From: Terrabacter aerolatus
GTDB lineage: Bacteria; Actinomycetota; Actinomycetes; Actinomycetales; Dermatophilaceae
Direction of reading: 5' to 3'
NCBI RefSeq assembly: GCF_007991735.1
Contig: NZ_BJYX01000015.1
Coordinates: 46,904-110,903, forward strand
DNA: 64,000 nt
The translations under genes and the position numbers were made by a program. Within the stretch, counting starts at the first letter, position 1; each line of letters starts with the position of its first letter. Below the pieces are notes generated by a model. That model was given only the letters and a program-made list of their open reading frames with translations. It had not been told where the DNA came from and ran no database searches. Below are positions 31,732 to 40,886 of this stretch, piece after piece.

Positions 31732-33780
31732 TCACCTGCGGTACGACACGACGACGCTCGGGCGCGGGAAGCCGTCGGTGTGCGGCCACGTGCTCGACGG
31801 TGCCTCGAAGGTGGCGCCGTCCGTCTCGCCCGGGTGCTGGACCGCGACGAAGACGGACAGCTGGTCCTCGGTGACGAGCGGGCCGCACGTCTCCGCCCCG
31901 AACGGCACGGTGAGGAACTGCTCGACGCGGCCGCGGTCGGGGCCGGCGACGGGCACCCGGAAGAGGCCGTCGTTGGAGCCCAGGACGTTGCCGTCGGTGG
32001 AGATCCAAAGGTTGCCCACCTTGTCGAAGGCGACGTTGTCGGGGCAGCTGATCGGGCTGACCTTGGACTTGTCGTAGCCGGCGAAGTAGGTCTCCGGTGC
32101 TGCGGGGTCACCGCAGACGAGGAAGAGGTCCCACGTGAACTTCGTTGCGGTGTGGTCGTTCCCGAGCTCGGTCAGCTCGAGCACGTAGCCGTTGCGGTTG
32201 CCCGACTTGCTCGTCAGCGGCGCGTCGAGGCTCGCGCGCACCATGCTCGACGCGAGCGGGTTCGTCTCGTCCGTCGGGTACTTCACCCCGCGGTCCGAGT
32301 TGTTGGTCAGGGCGGCGTAGATCTTGCCGTTGACCGGGTTGGGCTCGACGTCCTCCGGGCGGTCCATCTTCGTCGGGCCGACGGTGTCGGCGGCCAGGCG
32401 GGTGTTGACGAGGACCTCCGCGACGCTCATCCCGGGCACGTGGGACCGGGTGTCGGACGTCAGGGCGATCCACGTGCCGGCGCCGTCGAACTCGCCGTCA
32501 CCGGTGCCGTCGCCGACGAACTTCGCGACGTAGAGCGTGCCTCGGGTCAGCAGCGTCTTGTTGTGCGCGCGGGCGGCGGGCGAGTCGCCTCGGCGGAAGC
32601 GGTCGGCCGAGACGAACTTGTAGAGGTAGTCGCCGCGCTCGTCGTCGCCCATGTAGGCGACGGCGTGGCCGGACTCGGAGAGCGTGACGTTGGCGCCCTC
32701 GTGCTTGAAGCGCCCGAGCATCGTCTGCTTGACCGGCGTCGAGCCGGGCTCGTAGGGGTCGACCTCGACGACCCAGCCGAAGCGGTAGGCCTCGTGCGGG
32801 TGCTTGCTGAGGTCGAAGCGCTCGTCGACGCTCGACCAGCCGCGGTTGGTCGCGGCGGCGGTGGCGAGGCCGTAGCGCTTGAACGAGGTCGCGTTCGCCG
32901 GGTCGACGGCGCCCGACGCGTCGAAGTAGCCGTTGAAGTTCTCCTCGCCCGAGAGCACCGTGCCCCAGGGCGTCGTTCCGCCGGCGCAGTTGCCGAAGGT
33001 GCCGAGCACGCGGGTCCCGGTCGGCTCTGCCGCCGTGCGGAGCAGCTCGTGGCCGGCGGCCGGGCCGCGGAACGCGAACTCGGTGTGCACGGTGATGCGG
33101 CGGTTGTGCCTGGCGCGGCGGTGGTTCGAACGGATCCACGAGCCCTTGGCCCGGCCCCGCTCGATGGTGACGACGGCCATGCCGTGGGCGGCCATCGCGA
33201 TCTTCTTGACGGTCGCGTCGTCGTAGGTGTCGGCCAGGAACATGAGGTTCTCGTCGGTGTACTCGTGGTTGGTCACGAGCAGGGCGCTGCGACCGGTGAG
33301 CGGCAGCACGCCGACGTAGTCGTTGTTGTAGCCGAACTGCCGGGCCTGCGCCTCCGGCGTCTGGGCGTGGGCGTCGAAGCGGGGTGCGTCCGCCTCGACG
33401 GGGTCGCCCCAGCGGATGACGACGTTGTGCGTGAACTCGGGGGCGTTCGTCAGCGCGTCGGTGCGGTTGGGTGCGACGGGCGTGAAGGCCGCGCGCCCGA
33501 CGTCGCTCGTCTGCCGGCCACGGCCCGCAGCGCCGTTGGCCGCGGCGGCCGGGGCCGCCGATCCGAGGCCCCCGACGACGAGGGCCCCGGCGCCGATCGC
33601 GCCGCCCTTGAGCAGCGACCGGCGGGCGAGGGTGCCCTCGACGAGGTCACGCATCTCGGGATGGGCCGTCTCGTTGGGGACGGGGGCGTCGCACGCGTTG
33701 TTGCACCGGTAGTGGCACGTCGCGCGGCTGCGCGAGCCGTGTCGGGGGGCGGCGATCAGGGGGAGAAGCTGGGGGGTCAT
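31732..33780 (-). CDS. PhoX-family secreted phosphatase (DUF839)
   Basis: This is a Tat-exported, Ca/Fe-type alkaline phosphatase of 682 residues. The twin-arginine motif ARRSLLKGG is at ~52-60, followed by the hydrophobic AIGAGALVVGGLGSAAPAAAA. It is preceded by an unusually long ~50-residue N-terminus with cysteines (TCHYRCNNAC) that is typical of PhoX homologues. The mature part carries GEENFNGYFDASGAVD, NHEYTDENLM and PDNVAFDKVGNLWISTDGN, the beta-propeller strings that hold the metal site. It would release phosphate from esters outside the cell. No Pho box was recognised upstream. Confidence 0.9.
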   Translation of the reverse strand: MTPQLLPLIAAPRHGSRSRATCHYRCNNACDAPVPNETAHPEMRDLVEGTLARRSLLKGGAIGAGALVVGGLGSAAPAAAANGAAGRGRQTSDVGRAAFTPVAPNRTDALTNAPEFTHNVVIRWGDPVEADAPRFDAHAQTPEAQARQFGYNNDYVGVLPLTGRSALLVTNHEYTDENLMFLADTYDDATVKKIAMAAHGMAVVTIERGRAKGSWIRSNHRRARHNRRITVHTEFAFRGPAAGHELLRTAAEPTGTRVLGTFGNCAGGTTPWGTVLSGEENFNGYFDASGAVDPANATSFKRYGLATAAATNRGWSSVDERFDLSKHPHEAYRFGWVVEVDPYEPGSTPVKQTMLGRFKHEGANVTLSESGHAVAYMGDDERGDYLYKFVSADRFRRGDSPAARAHNKTLLTRGTLYVAKFVGDGTGDGEFDGAGTWIALTSDTRSHVPGMSVAEVLVNTRLAADTVGPTKMDRPEDVEPNPVNGKIYAALTNNSDRGVKYPTDETNPLASSMVRASLDAPLTSKSGNRNGYVLELTELGNDHTATKFTWDLFLVCGDPAAPETYFAGYDKSKVSPISCPDNVAFDKVGNLWISTDGNVLGSNDGLFRVPVAGPDRGRVEQFLTVPFGAETCGPLVTEDQLSVFVAVQHPGETDGATFEAPSSTWPHTDGFPRPSVVVSYRR

Positions 33781-33934
33781 GCGGGTGCTCCTTCGGCGAG
33801 GTGAGTCCGCCGCGTCCCTCTAGTCGACGCGGCTGGGAACCACCTGTGACGTTAGGAGCGCAGGGGGAAGGGCTGGGTGCAGCCTCGGTGGCGATCAGGT
33901 GAACGGCGCGTGTCGGCTCCGGCGGACCGCGGGT

Positions 33935-35035
33935 TCAGGTGAGCACCGCCGGATCGGCCGCAAGGTCGGTGCCACCCGTGGCGCCGGTGCCCCCGCTGCC
34001 GGAGGGCGGCGGGTTGCTCACGACGTTGGCGAACCGGAAGGCCGTGCTGGCCGTGACGAACGCGCCGAACATCGCGCCGGTCAGGGTGAGCCAGTCCGAG
34101 GTCGACGCGCCCCAGGTGGCGCTGCCGAGGTAGGAGCTCGCGTAGACCCCGAGGGCCGCGGCCCCGCCGGTCACCGCAGAGGCCAGCCCGAGCGGCGAGG
34201 TCATGAACCACGCGACCTCGGCGATGCTGAGGGGAGCCCGGTCGACAGTCGACGTCGGGCTCGCCGGCTCGTTCCGGATGACGAAGACGTAGCCCGCGCC
34301 GACGAGGACGACGAGACTCCAGCAGATGAGCACCACGGGCCAGTTGGTGTAGGACAGCGTGATGCTGAAGGGGATCGTCGTGGCCGGGAGGCGCGGGTCC
34401 ACGACGGTGACCGACCCGGCATACTCGCCCGGGTCGAGGGCGAACGACCCGGCCCGCCCCCGCTCGATGCAGATCCACACGGTGAGGTTGCTCGACGTCG
34501 TGAAGGCCGCGTGGGTCGAGACGGCGACGCTGACGTCCGGGTTGTCACCCCGGCGGAGGGAGTCGACGCCGACCGGCACCTGGCGCGGCGAGGGGAGGGT
34601 CTTCTGCGGGTCCATCTCGAGCACGATCGCCGCGTTGGCCGGCCCCTTGTCGCTGCCCAGCGAGATCCGCGTCGCGGCAGGGTCCTTGATCTTCAGCGAC
34701 TTCGTCGCGATCGCGGGACCGCCGGCGGGGACGCCGGGCGTGGTGGCGTCGACGGTGCACGTGCCCGCACCCGGCATCGTGGTGGACAGCGAGCCCAGGT
34801 AGAGCGCGAAGGCGACCGGGACGGCCAGGACGACGAACCCCCAGTTGTGCTGTCCCCTGGAGCCTTTCGTCGGTGGCCGGGCCTTGGAGCTGCTGACGCG
34901 AACGGAGAGGGCCAGGCCGCCCAGGAGCGCTGCGACCGCGAGGACGAGGTATGGCTGCACATCGGTTCCGATCCATGGGACCCAACCGGAGACGAGTGCC
35001 GTGGCAGCAGCAGCAGTTCGCGTCTCCTCCGTCAC
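33935..35035 (-). CDS. Membrane protein with a large extracytoplasmic domain, unknown function
   Basis: This is a 366-residue protein that I cannot assign to a family with certainty. Spans are visible at ~22-43, ~60-80, ~228-248, ~275-300 and ~310-328. Between spans 2 and 3 a ~140-residue extracytoplasmic domain carries CTVDATTPGVPAGGPAIATKSLKIKD and ISLGSDKG, an Ig-like beta pattern with two cysteines. A relation to DUF4436-type proteins is possible. The GTG start is the last plausible start before the upstream gene; the reading further upstream runs through the thioesterase gene. The C-terminus is Gly/Thr-rich and disordered. Confidence 0.6.
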   Translation of the reverse strand: MTEETRTAAAATALVSGWVPWIGTDVQPYLVLAVAALLGGLALSVRVSSSKARPPTKGSRGQHNWGFVVLAVPVAFALYLGSLSTTMPGAGTCTVDATTPGVPAGGPAIATKSLKIKDPAATRISLGSDKGPANAAIVLEMDPQKTLPSPRQVPVGVDSLRRGDNPDVSVAVSTHAAFTTSSNLTVWICIERGRAGSFALDPGEYAGSVTVVDPRLPATTIPFSITLSYTNWPVVLICWSLVVLVGAGYVFVIRNEPASPTSTVDRAPLSIAEVAWFMTSPLGLASAVTGGAAALGVYASSYLGSATWGASTSDWLTLTGAMFGAFVTASTAFRFANVVSNPPPSGSGGTGATGGTDLAADPAVLT

Positions 35036-35115
35036 GGTAGGGCCGAGTACCCGCGGACGTGAGCGAATTGGGCGCGAGCCGTGGGCGAACCGGGCGATCG
35101 GACGTCCCGGGGGCG

Positions 35116-36066
35116 TCAGGGGATGTGGCGCTCGGCGTCGACGTGGTTGCGCATGGTGACGAGCTGCAGGGCGTGCTCGTGCAGGGCCACGTCCTCGTCG
35201 CTGACCGGCGTCCACGGGCGTGCGGCCACGGCCGAGCCGTCGGCATCGAGCGGCACGAAGACGATGAGGGAGTGGGTGGTCAGGTCGAGCTCGCCCGTGG
35301 CGGGGTCGCCGGAGCGCACGTGGACGCTGATGTGCATGCTCGAGGTGCCGGTGAGGAGCAGTCGAGCCTCGACCTCGACCAGGTGCCCGATGCGCAGCGG
35401 GCGGTAGAAGCGGACGCCGCCGGCGTAGACGGCGACGTTGGAGGCCGAGCCCGTCCACTCGGTGGCGAGGACGTGTGCGGCCTCGTCGATCCAGCGCATG
35501 ACGATGCCGCCGTGGACCTTGCCTCCCCAGTTGACGTCCGTCGGGGCGGCGAGGAAGCGCAGGACGACCCGGGGCGCGGTCCCGGCGTCGCTGTAGGTCT
35601 GGGCGGCCATCGCGGCGGCGATCTCGGTGCGCAGCGCGATACGCTTGACGGCGCTCTCCTGCCACTCCCAGTCGTGGTCGTCCTCGGGGACGAGCTGGGG
35701 GACCGGTGTCGGCGTGCCGTGCTCGTCGACGGCGACGAAGACCATGATGCAGTCGGTCGTGGGCCGCAGGTGGCCGTCCCTGGGGTTGCCCGCCGAGACG
35801 GTGACGAGGATGTGCATGCTCGTCGTGCCCGTGTGGATGACGCGCGCGGTGGCCTCGACGAGGTCTCCGACGTCGACGGGCCGGGTGAAGCGCACGTTGC
35901 CGACGTATGCCGTGACGCTGTAGGTCCCGCTCCACCCCGCGGCTGCGGCGTAGCCCGCCTTGTCGATCCACTCGAGCACTCGTCCGCCCCCGACGGTGCC
36001 GGAGTAGCCGGCGTCGGTGGGCGCGGCGAGGAACCGCAGGGTGATTTCTCGGGCGCCGCGGGCCAT
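35116..36066 (-). CDS. Double-hotdog acyl-CoA thioesterase
   Basis: This is a 316-residue protein built of two tandem hotdog domains (~1-150 and ~165-310). Each has the YciA/BFIT-type core: GGRVLEWIDKAGYAAAAGW in the first and HGGIVMRWIDEAAHVLATEW in the second, with the Asp of WID as the likely catalytic residue. Both halves also repeat VRF(T/Y)RP and TTSMHI/TSSMHI. It should hydrolyse medium- or long-chain acyl-CoA in the cytoplasm. The ATG at 36066 follows GAGGAGAAGCTG, a strong ribosome site. Confidence 0.88.
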   Translation of the reverse strand: MARGAREITLRFLAAPTDAGYSGTVGGGRVLEWIDKAGYAAAAGWSGTYSVTAYVGNVRFTRPVDVGDLVEATARVIHTGTTSMHILVTVSAGNPRDGHLRPTTDCIMVFVAVDEHGTPTPVPQLVPEDDHDWEWQESAVKRIALRTEIAAAMAAQTYSDAGTAPRVVLRFLAAPTDVNWGGKVHGGIVMRWIDEAAHVLATEWTGSASNVAVYAGGVRFYRPLRIGHLVEVEARLLLTGTSSMHISVHVRSGDPATGELDLTTHSLIVFVPLDADGSAVAARPWTPVSDEDVALHEHALQLVTMRNHVDAERHIP

Positions 36067-36175
36067 CAGCTTCTCCTCGTGCGTGGGGTGCTGGGCACGA
36101 GGGTGGCAGACCCGGGGTGGTGGCGTCAGCCCGGTCCGCGGCCGGCCGGCGGGACGCGGTGAGGTGGCGCGGGGT

Positions 36176-39100
36176 TCAGCAGGCTCGTGCCTGCCCGGCC
36201 TCGGTCGGACGAGGTGTGTCTGGCCGGGACGAGGGCGCCTCGAGCAGCGCGACCTGGACGGCCGTCGCGCAGCCGTCGACGACGAGGTGACCCCGGCCGG
36301 GACGGCGCACGGTGTCGGGGTTGAGACGGACGCCGAGCACGTCGCCGTCGGACGGGGCGGTGGCACCGAGCAGCACCCCGAGACCGTCCCGCGCCACCTC
36401 GGGCACGAGCCCCCGGAAGGCGCCGTTGGCCCGGCTCAGCTCGGCGGCGAGCACGATGACGCCCTCGGTGGTGTCGACGAGCCGGACCAGCTCGGTGAGC
36501 GCCCTCTCGACCGGGCTGCCGTCGACGAGCTCGCCGTCGTCGACGAGAACGCACAGGTCGGGGTCGGCCCGTCGCGCAGCGATCAGGTCGTCCGCATCGA
36601 GGTGCGTCAGCTGCAGCATGCCGGCCGTGGTCGCCCAGGCCGACAACGGAGAGCGACGAGGACGGACGACCGCCACGCGACGGCCTCGGGCCACGAGGCC
36701 GGCGCCGATCGCGGCCAGCGCCGACGAGCGTCCCGAACGGTGCGGTCCGGCGACGAGCACCCGGCGACGGCCGTCCTCGAGGGGCAGGCTCGTCGGGGCT
36801 GCGTCGTCGCCGCCGAGTCCCAGCCACAGGCCGTCGTCCGCCGGTGGCAGGTCTTCGGCCCGGACCCTTTCGGGCAGCGGCGTGATGCGCCACGGAAGCG
36901 GCTTTCGTGGCAGCGGGCCCGCGCCGTTGCCACCTGCCTGGGCGCGCGTCCGGGCAGCGCGGGCCACGAGGTCGGCGACCGCTTCGTCGGGACCACCGGT
37001 GCCCGGGAGCGCCAGCTGCAGCTCGTGTCCTGACCGCAGGTCGAACGCCCTTCCCGGCGGCCGAGTGGTCGCGGCGACGGACGGGGAGACCCCGGCGAGG
37101 GTGAGGTCCAGGGGATCGGGCATGTGCAGCACCAGCCGGTCCTGGAGCAGGCCCGGCAGCCTGCCGGAGAGGAGTGCGCGGCCGCCGGTGACGGCAAACC
37201 TGATCCCCGACGCAGGACCGTCACGCAGCAGTCGGTGCAGGTCGTCGACGGGGGCCCCGTGGTCGATGGCCGAGAGCGCCTCCTCGACGGTCTCCCACCC
37301 GTCGACGAGCACGATCGTCCGTTCGGGTCCCTGCTCGCTCCCCTCGACCTGGCGCAGCAGCCGGGAGAGGAGACGGTGCGCCAGCGTCGGGTCCCCTGCG
37401 TCGGTGACGGTGCCGACGCAGGGGAGCGGGGCGAGTCCGGCACACGGCCCCGGGGCGCCCTGCAGCACGTGCACGTGCACGTCGTGCGGATCGGCCGTCG
37501 CCGCGATGCCCAGTGCCAGCGTGAGCAGGGCGGTCGATCTCCCCGACCGTGGCCCACCCGCGAGCCCGAGGTGTCCACGCTCGTCGTGGCGCCAGCGGAG
37601 GATCTCGCGCCGCTGCTCGGCGGGCAGGTCGACCAGGGCCAGTGCGACGCCCTCGTCCTCGGGCGCGCCGTCGGTCCCCCCGGTGGCGACCGACAGGTCC
37701 GATGCGCTCACCTCCGTGGGGAGGGCCGGCAGCCAGGGCGGACTCGTCGGCTCGAGACCGAGGAGGCGGGCGGCCGCCACCGCGGCGGTGACGACGACGT
37801 GGAGCTCGGTCGGCCGCTCGGCGGCGCCCGCTCCCGGCTCGTCGTCCCGCTCGCCGACCGGTGGCCCGGCAGGCTGGTTCCGCCCCGCCGATGGGTCAGG
37901 AGACCCGGTGAGTTCACGCACGACGACCCGCGCCGAGTCCGGACCGACGCCGGCTCCGGGCAGGGGACGACCGAGGTAGGCCGTCTGGACCGTGGTCAGA
38001 CCGCGGTCTCCGACCCGCAGACAGGCCCGGCCGGGAGCCTGTGGGTCGAGAGACGCGGCGTCCGCGGCATCGACGACGTCGTCGCTGTCGGCGCGGTCGC
38101 GGACGCGCAGGGCGATGCGGCACGCGATGTTGGCGCGCATGTCGGCGGAGACGATGCCGGCAGGGCGCTGCGTCGCCAGCACGAGGTGCAGGCCGAGCGA
38201 CCGGCCGAGGGCCGCGACCCGGACGAGGCCGGTGATGAAGCCCGGGAACTCGTCGGCGAGCGCCTTGAACTCGTCGACGACGATGACGAGGCGCGCGAGC
38301 GGAGGGAGCTCACGGCATACGGAAGCGGCTCGGCGGTAGTCGTCGAGGTCTCGGCACGAGGCCTGAGCCAAGAGTCGCTCGCGGCGTTTCATCTCGGCGT
38401 CGAGCGACGTTAGGGCGCGAGCCGTGAGGTGGGCGTCGAGGTCGGTCACGAGACCGACCGTGTGCGGCAGCCTGGCACACTCGCTGAAGGCCGAACCGCC
38501 CTTGTAGTCGACGAGCACGAGGGCGAGCTCGTCGGGGCGGTTGGTCACGGCGAGCCCGGTCACGAGCGCCTGGAGCAGCTCCGACTTGCCGGAGCCCGTG
38601 GTGCCGCCGACGAGCAGGTGGGGCCCGTCGGCGCTGAGGTCCAGGCGGAGCGGGCCGTCGGCGGTGTGTCCCAGCAGGGCCGTCGGCCGCCCGGTGCTGC
38701 GACCCCACGACTCCACCAGGCCTTCGGGGGTCGAGGGGTCCAGACCTTCGGCGCGGTGCAGCCCGATGAAGGACACGACCCGCGGGAGCGCCGCCTGGCC
38801 GGTCTCCGGGGTCGCGTCGACACAGGGGGCCATCGCGCGACTCAGGCCTTCGAGCCAACCCGGCGACGGCAGGTCGGGAACGACCTCGGGGAGGCACCGG
38901 CCGTCCGCGCGGAGGATCGCCTCCTCTCCGGTGTCGCGGATGTCGAGCGAGACCTGCGTCTCGGCCGGCAGCGACGTGATGTCGTGGTCGGTGCAGAGGA
39001 ACGCGACTCCGGCGCGAGGACCGTCCCGGAGGAGGTCCGCGACCCCGGGGACGGAACGCATGGCGCTGGCACCGTCGAGAACCACGAGATGGTCGGTGGG

Positions 39101-40540
39101 CCGACGTCCCTCCGCCCCGACTCGGACACCCGGATCGGCGAGCCGACCGGCGACGAGGTCCCGCAGGGCGGCGACGTGCCTCTGGACCCCGGTCGGGCCC
39201 ACCGCCAGGCGGGCACGACCTGCGACCTCGTCGCGCACGTGTGGCAGGTGCAGCGCCCACTCCCAGTCGGGGGCATGGTGATCCGCGCCGACGAGGACGT
39301 GCAGGCCCAGGTGGCGGGGCGTGTGCCAGGTCGCTGCCTGCACGACGAGGGATCCGGCTGCCGACAGGGTGTGCTCTCGACGGCCTGCGACGCCGGCGAC
39401 CCCCGACCTGCCGAGATCCACGAGGGCCGGCAGACCAGCAGTGCATGGAATGCCCTCGGGCGCCGGCCCGTCGACGCGGACATCAGCCGGTTGGGCGGCG
39501 GTCCCGACCCGGAGGAGGAGGTGGTCGTCGTCCTGCGGGCGGCGCTCCCAGAGCCGTGTGCCCCGGCGGCGCACGACGGCCTCGACCACGCCGAGGTCGG
39601 GTTGCCGGTCGTGCCGACTCCGGGCGTCGTCGACGCGGGCACGCTCGAGGTCGCTGCCCAGCCGATCGAGCGCGTCGGCGTGGTCACGGACCTGACGGCG
39701 GTAGGACGTGCGCCCCGCGCGACGGTCGCTCCACCACTGGCCGAGGAGCATCACGGGCGAGAGCAGGGCGAAGAGGAGGAGGGCGGGGGAGGACAGCGCC
39801 AGGGCGAGACCTGCCGAGACCACGACGGGCGCGAGAGAGGCGAGCAGAGGCATCCGGTGGTGGTCGGGACGGGTCGGCGGTTCGGGGAACGTCAGCGCTG
39901 CCGGCGTGCTCGCGTCTCGGAACCGCGGCTGCCGGTGGATCTGGATCTCGCCGTCGACGACCTCGTGGTAGCCGACCCGGACGTCCGGCGGCCCCAGCAC
40001 CAGGGTCGTCGACCCCAGGGTCAGGTGCTGGCCCGGAGCCAGCCGCGTGCCGCCGTCGGGCAACGGGGTGCCATCGAGCCGCGAGCGGTTCGTGGGCTCG
40101 AGGTCGCGTGCGCTGACACCCTCGGTCGTCACGTCGAGGAGTACGTGCGAGCGGGACACGCCGGGATCGTCGAGTCGCACGTCGGCAGAGGCCGCGCGAC
40201 CCACGACGTGCCGGCCCCGGCCGAGCCGGCTCACCCGGCCTGCGCCGAACCCGCCCACCACCCGCAGCTCGACCGCACCACGACCCGCCCGGCTCGGTGG
40301 AGGCTCGTCCGCGCGGGCGACCGTCAGCAGGGCCCCACGCATCAGCGGAGGAGCCCCGAGGACGTCCGCGTCCTCGACCGTCCGGCCCTCGGCCCGGAAG
40401 CCGCAGCCGGGAGCGCCAACGAGCTCGGCCAGCTGGGGCCGCACGTCCTCGAACCGCGTGCCCGACCCCGCCTCGACGAACACCTGTCTCGGGGCGACCG
40501 CGGCGCGCCGCGGGTCGATGACGGTCATGGTCAGGTGCAC
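36176..40540 (-). CDS. FHA-FtsK/SpoIIIE ATPase resembling EssC/EccC
   Basis: This is a 1454-residue membrane ATPase. An FHA domain (~95-190; HVVGRAASADVRLDDPGVSRSH) follows a ~90-residue N-terminal part with a ubiquitin-like look. Two spans lie at ~235-270. Three FtsK-type domains follow: the first has an intact Walker A (GGTTGSGKSE) and Walker B (LVIVVDEF), while the second and third read GGPRSGRS and GPHRSGRS, with Arg in place of the Walker lysine, as in the degenerate modules of type VII secretion EccC/EssC. No WXG100, EccB, EccD or EccE genes are near, so it is orphan. It is divergent from the Tad operon. The GTG at 40540 has GGAGG five bases upstream. Confidence 0.8.
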   Translation of the reverse strand: MHLTMTVIDPRRAAVAPRQVFVEAGSGTRFEDVRPQLAELVGAPGCGFRAEGRTVEDADVLGAPPLMRGALLTVARADEPPPSRAGRGAVELRVVGGFGAGRVSRLGRGRHVVGRAASADVRLDDPGVSRSHVLLDVTTEGVSARDLEPTNRSRLDGTPLPDGGTRLAPGQHLTLGSTTLVLGPPDVRVGYHEVVDGEIQIHRQPRFRDASTPAALTFPEPPTRPDHHRMPLLASLAPVVVSAGLALALSSPALLLFALLSPVMLLGQWWSDRRAGRTSYRRQVRDHADALDRLGSDLERARVDDARSRHDRQPDLGVVEAVVRRRGTRLWERRPQDDDHLLLRVGTAAQPADVRVDGPAPEGIPCTAGLPALVDLGRSGVAGVAGRREHTLSAAGSLVVQAATWHTPRHLGLHVLVGADHHAPDWEWALHLPHVRDEVAGRARLAVGPTGVQRHVAALRDLVAGRLADPGVRVGAEGRRPTDHLVVLDGASAMRSVPGVADLLRDGPRAGVAFLCTDHDITSLPAETQVSLDIRDTGEEAILRADGRCLPEVVPDLPSPGWLEGLSRAMAPCVDATPETGQAALPRVVSFIGLHRAEGLDPSTPEGLVESWGRSTGRPTALLGHTADGPLRLDLSADGPHLLVGGTTGSGKSELLQALVTGLAVTNRPDELALVLVDYKGGSAFSECARLPHTVGLVTDLDAHLTARALTSLDAEMKRRERLLAQASCRDLDDYRRAASVCRELPPLARLVIVVDEFKALADEFPGFITGLVRVAALGRSLGLHLVLATQRPAGIVSADMRANIACRIALRVRDRADSDDVVDAADAASLDPQAPGRACLRVGDRGLTTVQTAYLGRPLPGAGVGPDSARVVVRELTGSPDPSAGRNQPAGPPVGERDDEPGAGAAERPTELHVVVTAAVAAARLLGLEPTSPPWLPALPTEVSASDLSVATGGTDGAPEDEGVALALVDLPAEQRREILRWRHDERGHLGLAGGPRSGRSTALLTLALGIAATADPHDVHVHVLQGAPGPCAGLAPLPCVGTVTDAGDPTLAHRLLSRLLRQVEGSEQGPERTIVLVDGWETVEEALSAIDHGAPVDDLHRLLRDGPASGIRFAVTGGRALLSGRLPGLLQDRLVLHMPDPLDLTLAGVSPSVAATTRPPGRAFDLRSGHELQLALPGTGGPDEAVADLVARAARTRAQAGGNGAGPLPRKPLPWRITPLPERVRAEDLPPADDGLWLGLGGDDAAPTSLPLEDGRRRVLVAGPHRSGRSSALAAIGAGLVARGRRVAVVRPRRSPLSAWATTAGMLQLTHLDADDLIAARRADPDLCVLVDDGELVDGSPVERALTELVRLVDTTEGVIVLAAELSRANGAFRGLVPEVARDGLGVLLGATAPSDGDVLGVRLNPDTVRRPGRGHLVVDGCATAVQVALLEAPSSRPDTPRPTEAGQARAC

Positions 40541-40886
40541 CTGAGCCTCCTTGTCCTGGAACGCCGTTCGAGCTGAGGCCGTTCAGCGTCGCTGGATCGA
40601 CGCACCGCCATTCGACAGCGCCCGGGCGTCCGGAGGTGGGAAGGATGCACAGGTGTGGATGAGTGGGATGGGGGCCGTCTCCAAGCGGTTAGGGTGCCGG
40701 GTTGGCACCCGCGAGGCGGCGGAGGGACGGCTGTCCTGTGAGGCGACTCTCGGGGACGCTCACCTCGAGAGACCTGTGGATGACGACAGCCGGCCGTCGC
40801 GTCGTCGGCCTACCTTGAACGCGCCAGATCACGCCACTCCGGGCAGGATGTCGAGCGAAGCAACTCACAGGGTTCAGGGGACACGC
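40541..40886. other. Divergent intergenic region, EssC-like gene / Tad operon
   Basis: This is the only gene-free gap over 300 bases apart from RNA regions. On the plus strand TACCTT (40812-40817) is a possible -10 box giving a leader of about 60 bases, and TAGGGT (40690-40695) is another. No convincing -35 box, operator or structured RNA was recognised, and no small reading frame with a ribosome site stands out. Confidence 0.4.

Noticed and set aside
36176..40540. A complete type VII (ESX) secretion locus
   Set aside because: Only the EccC/EssC-like ATPase is present; no WXG100, EccB, EccD, EccE or mycosin gene lies around it.
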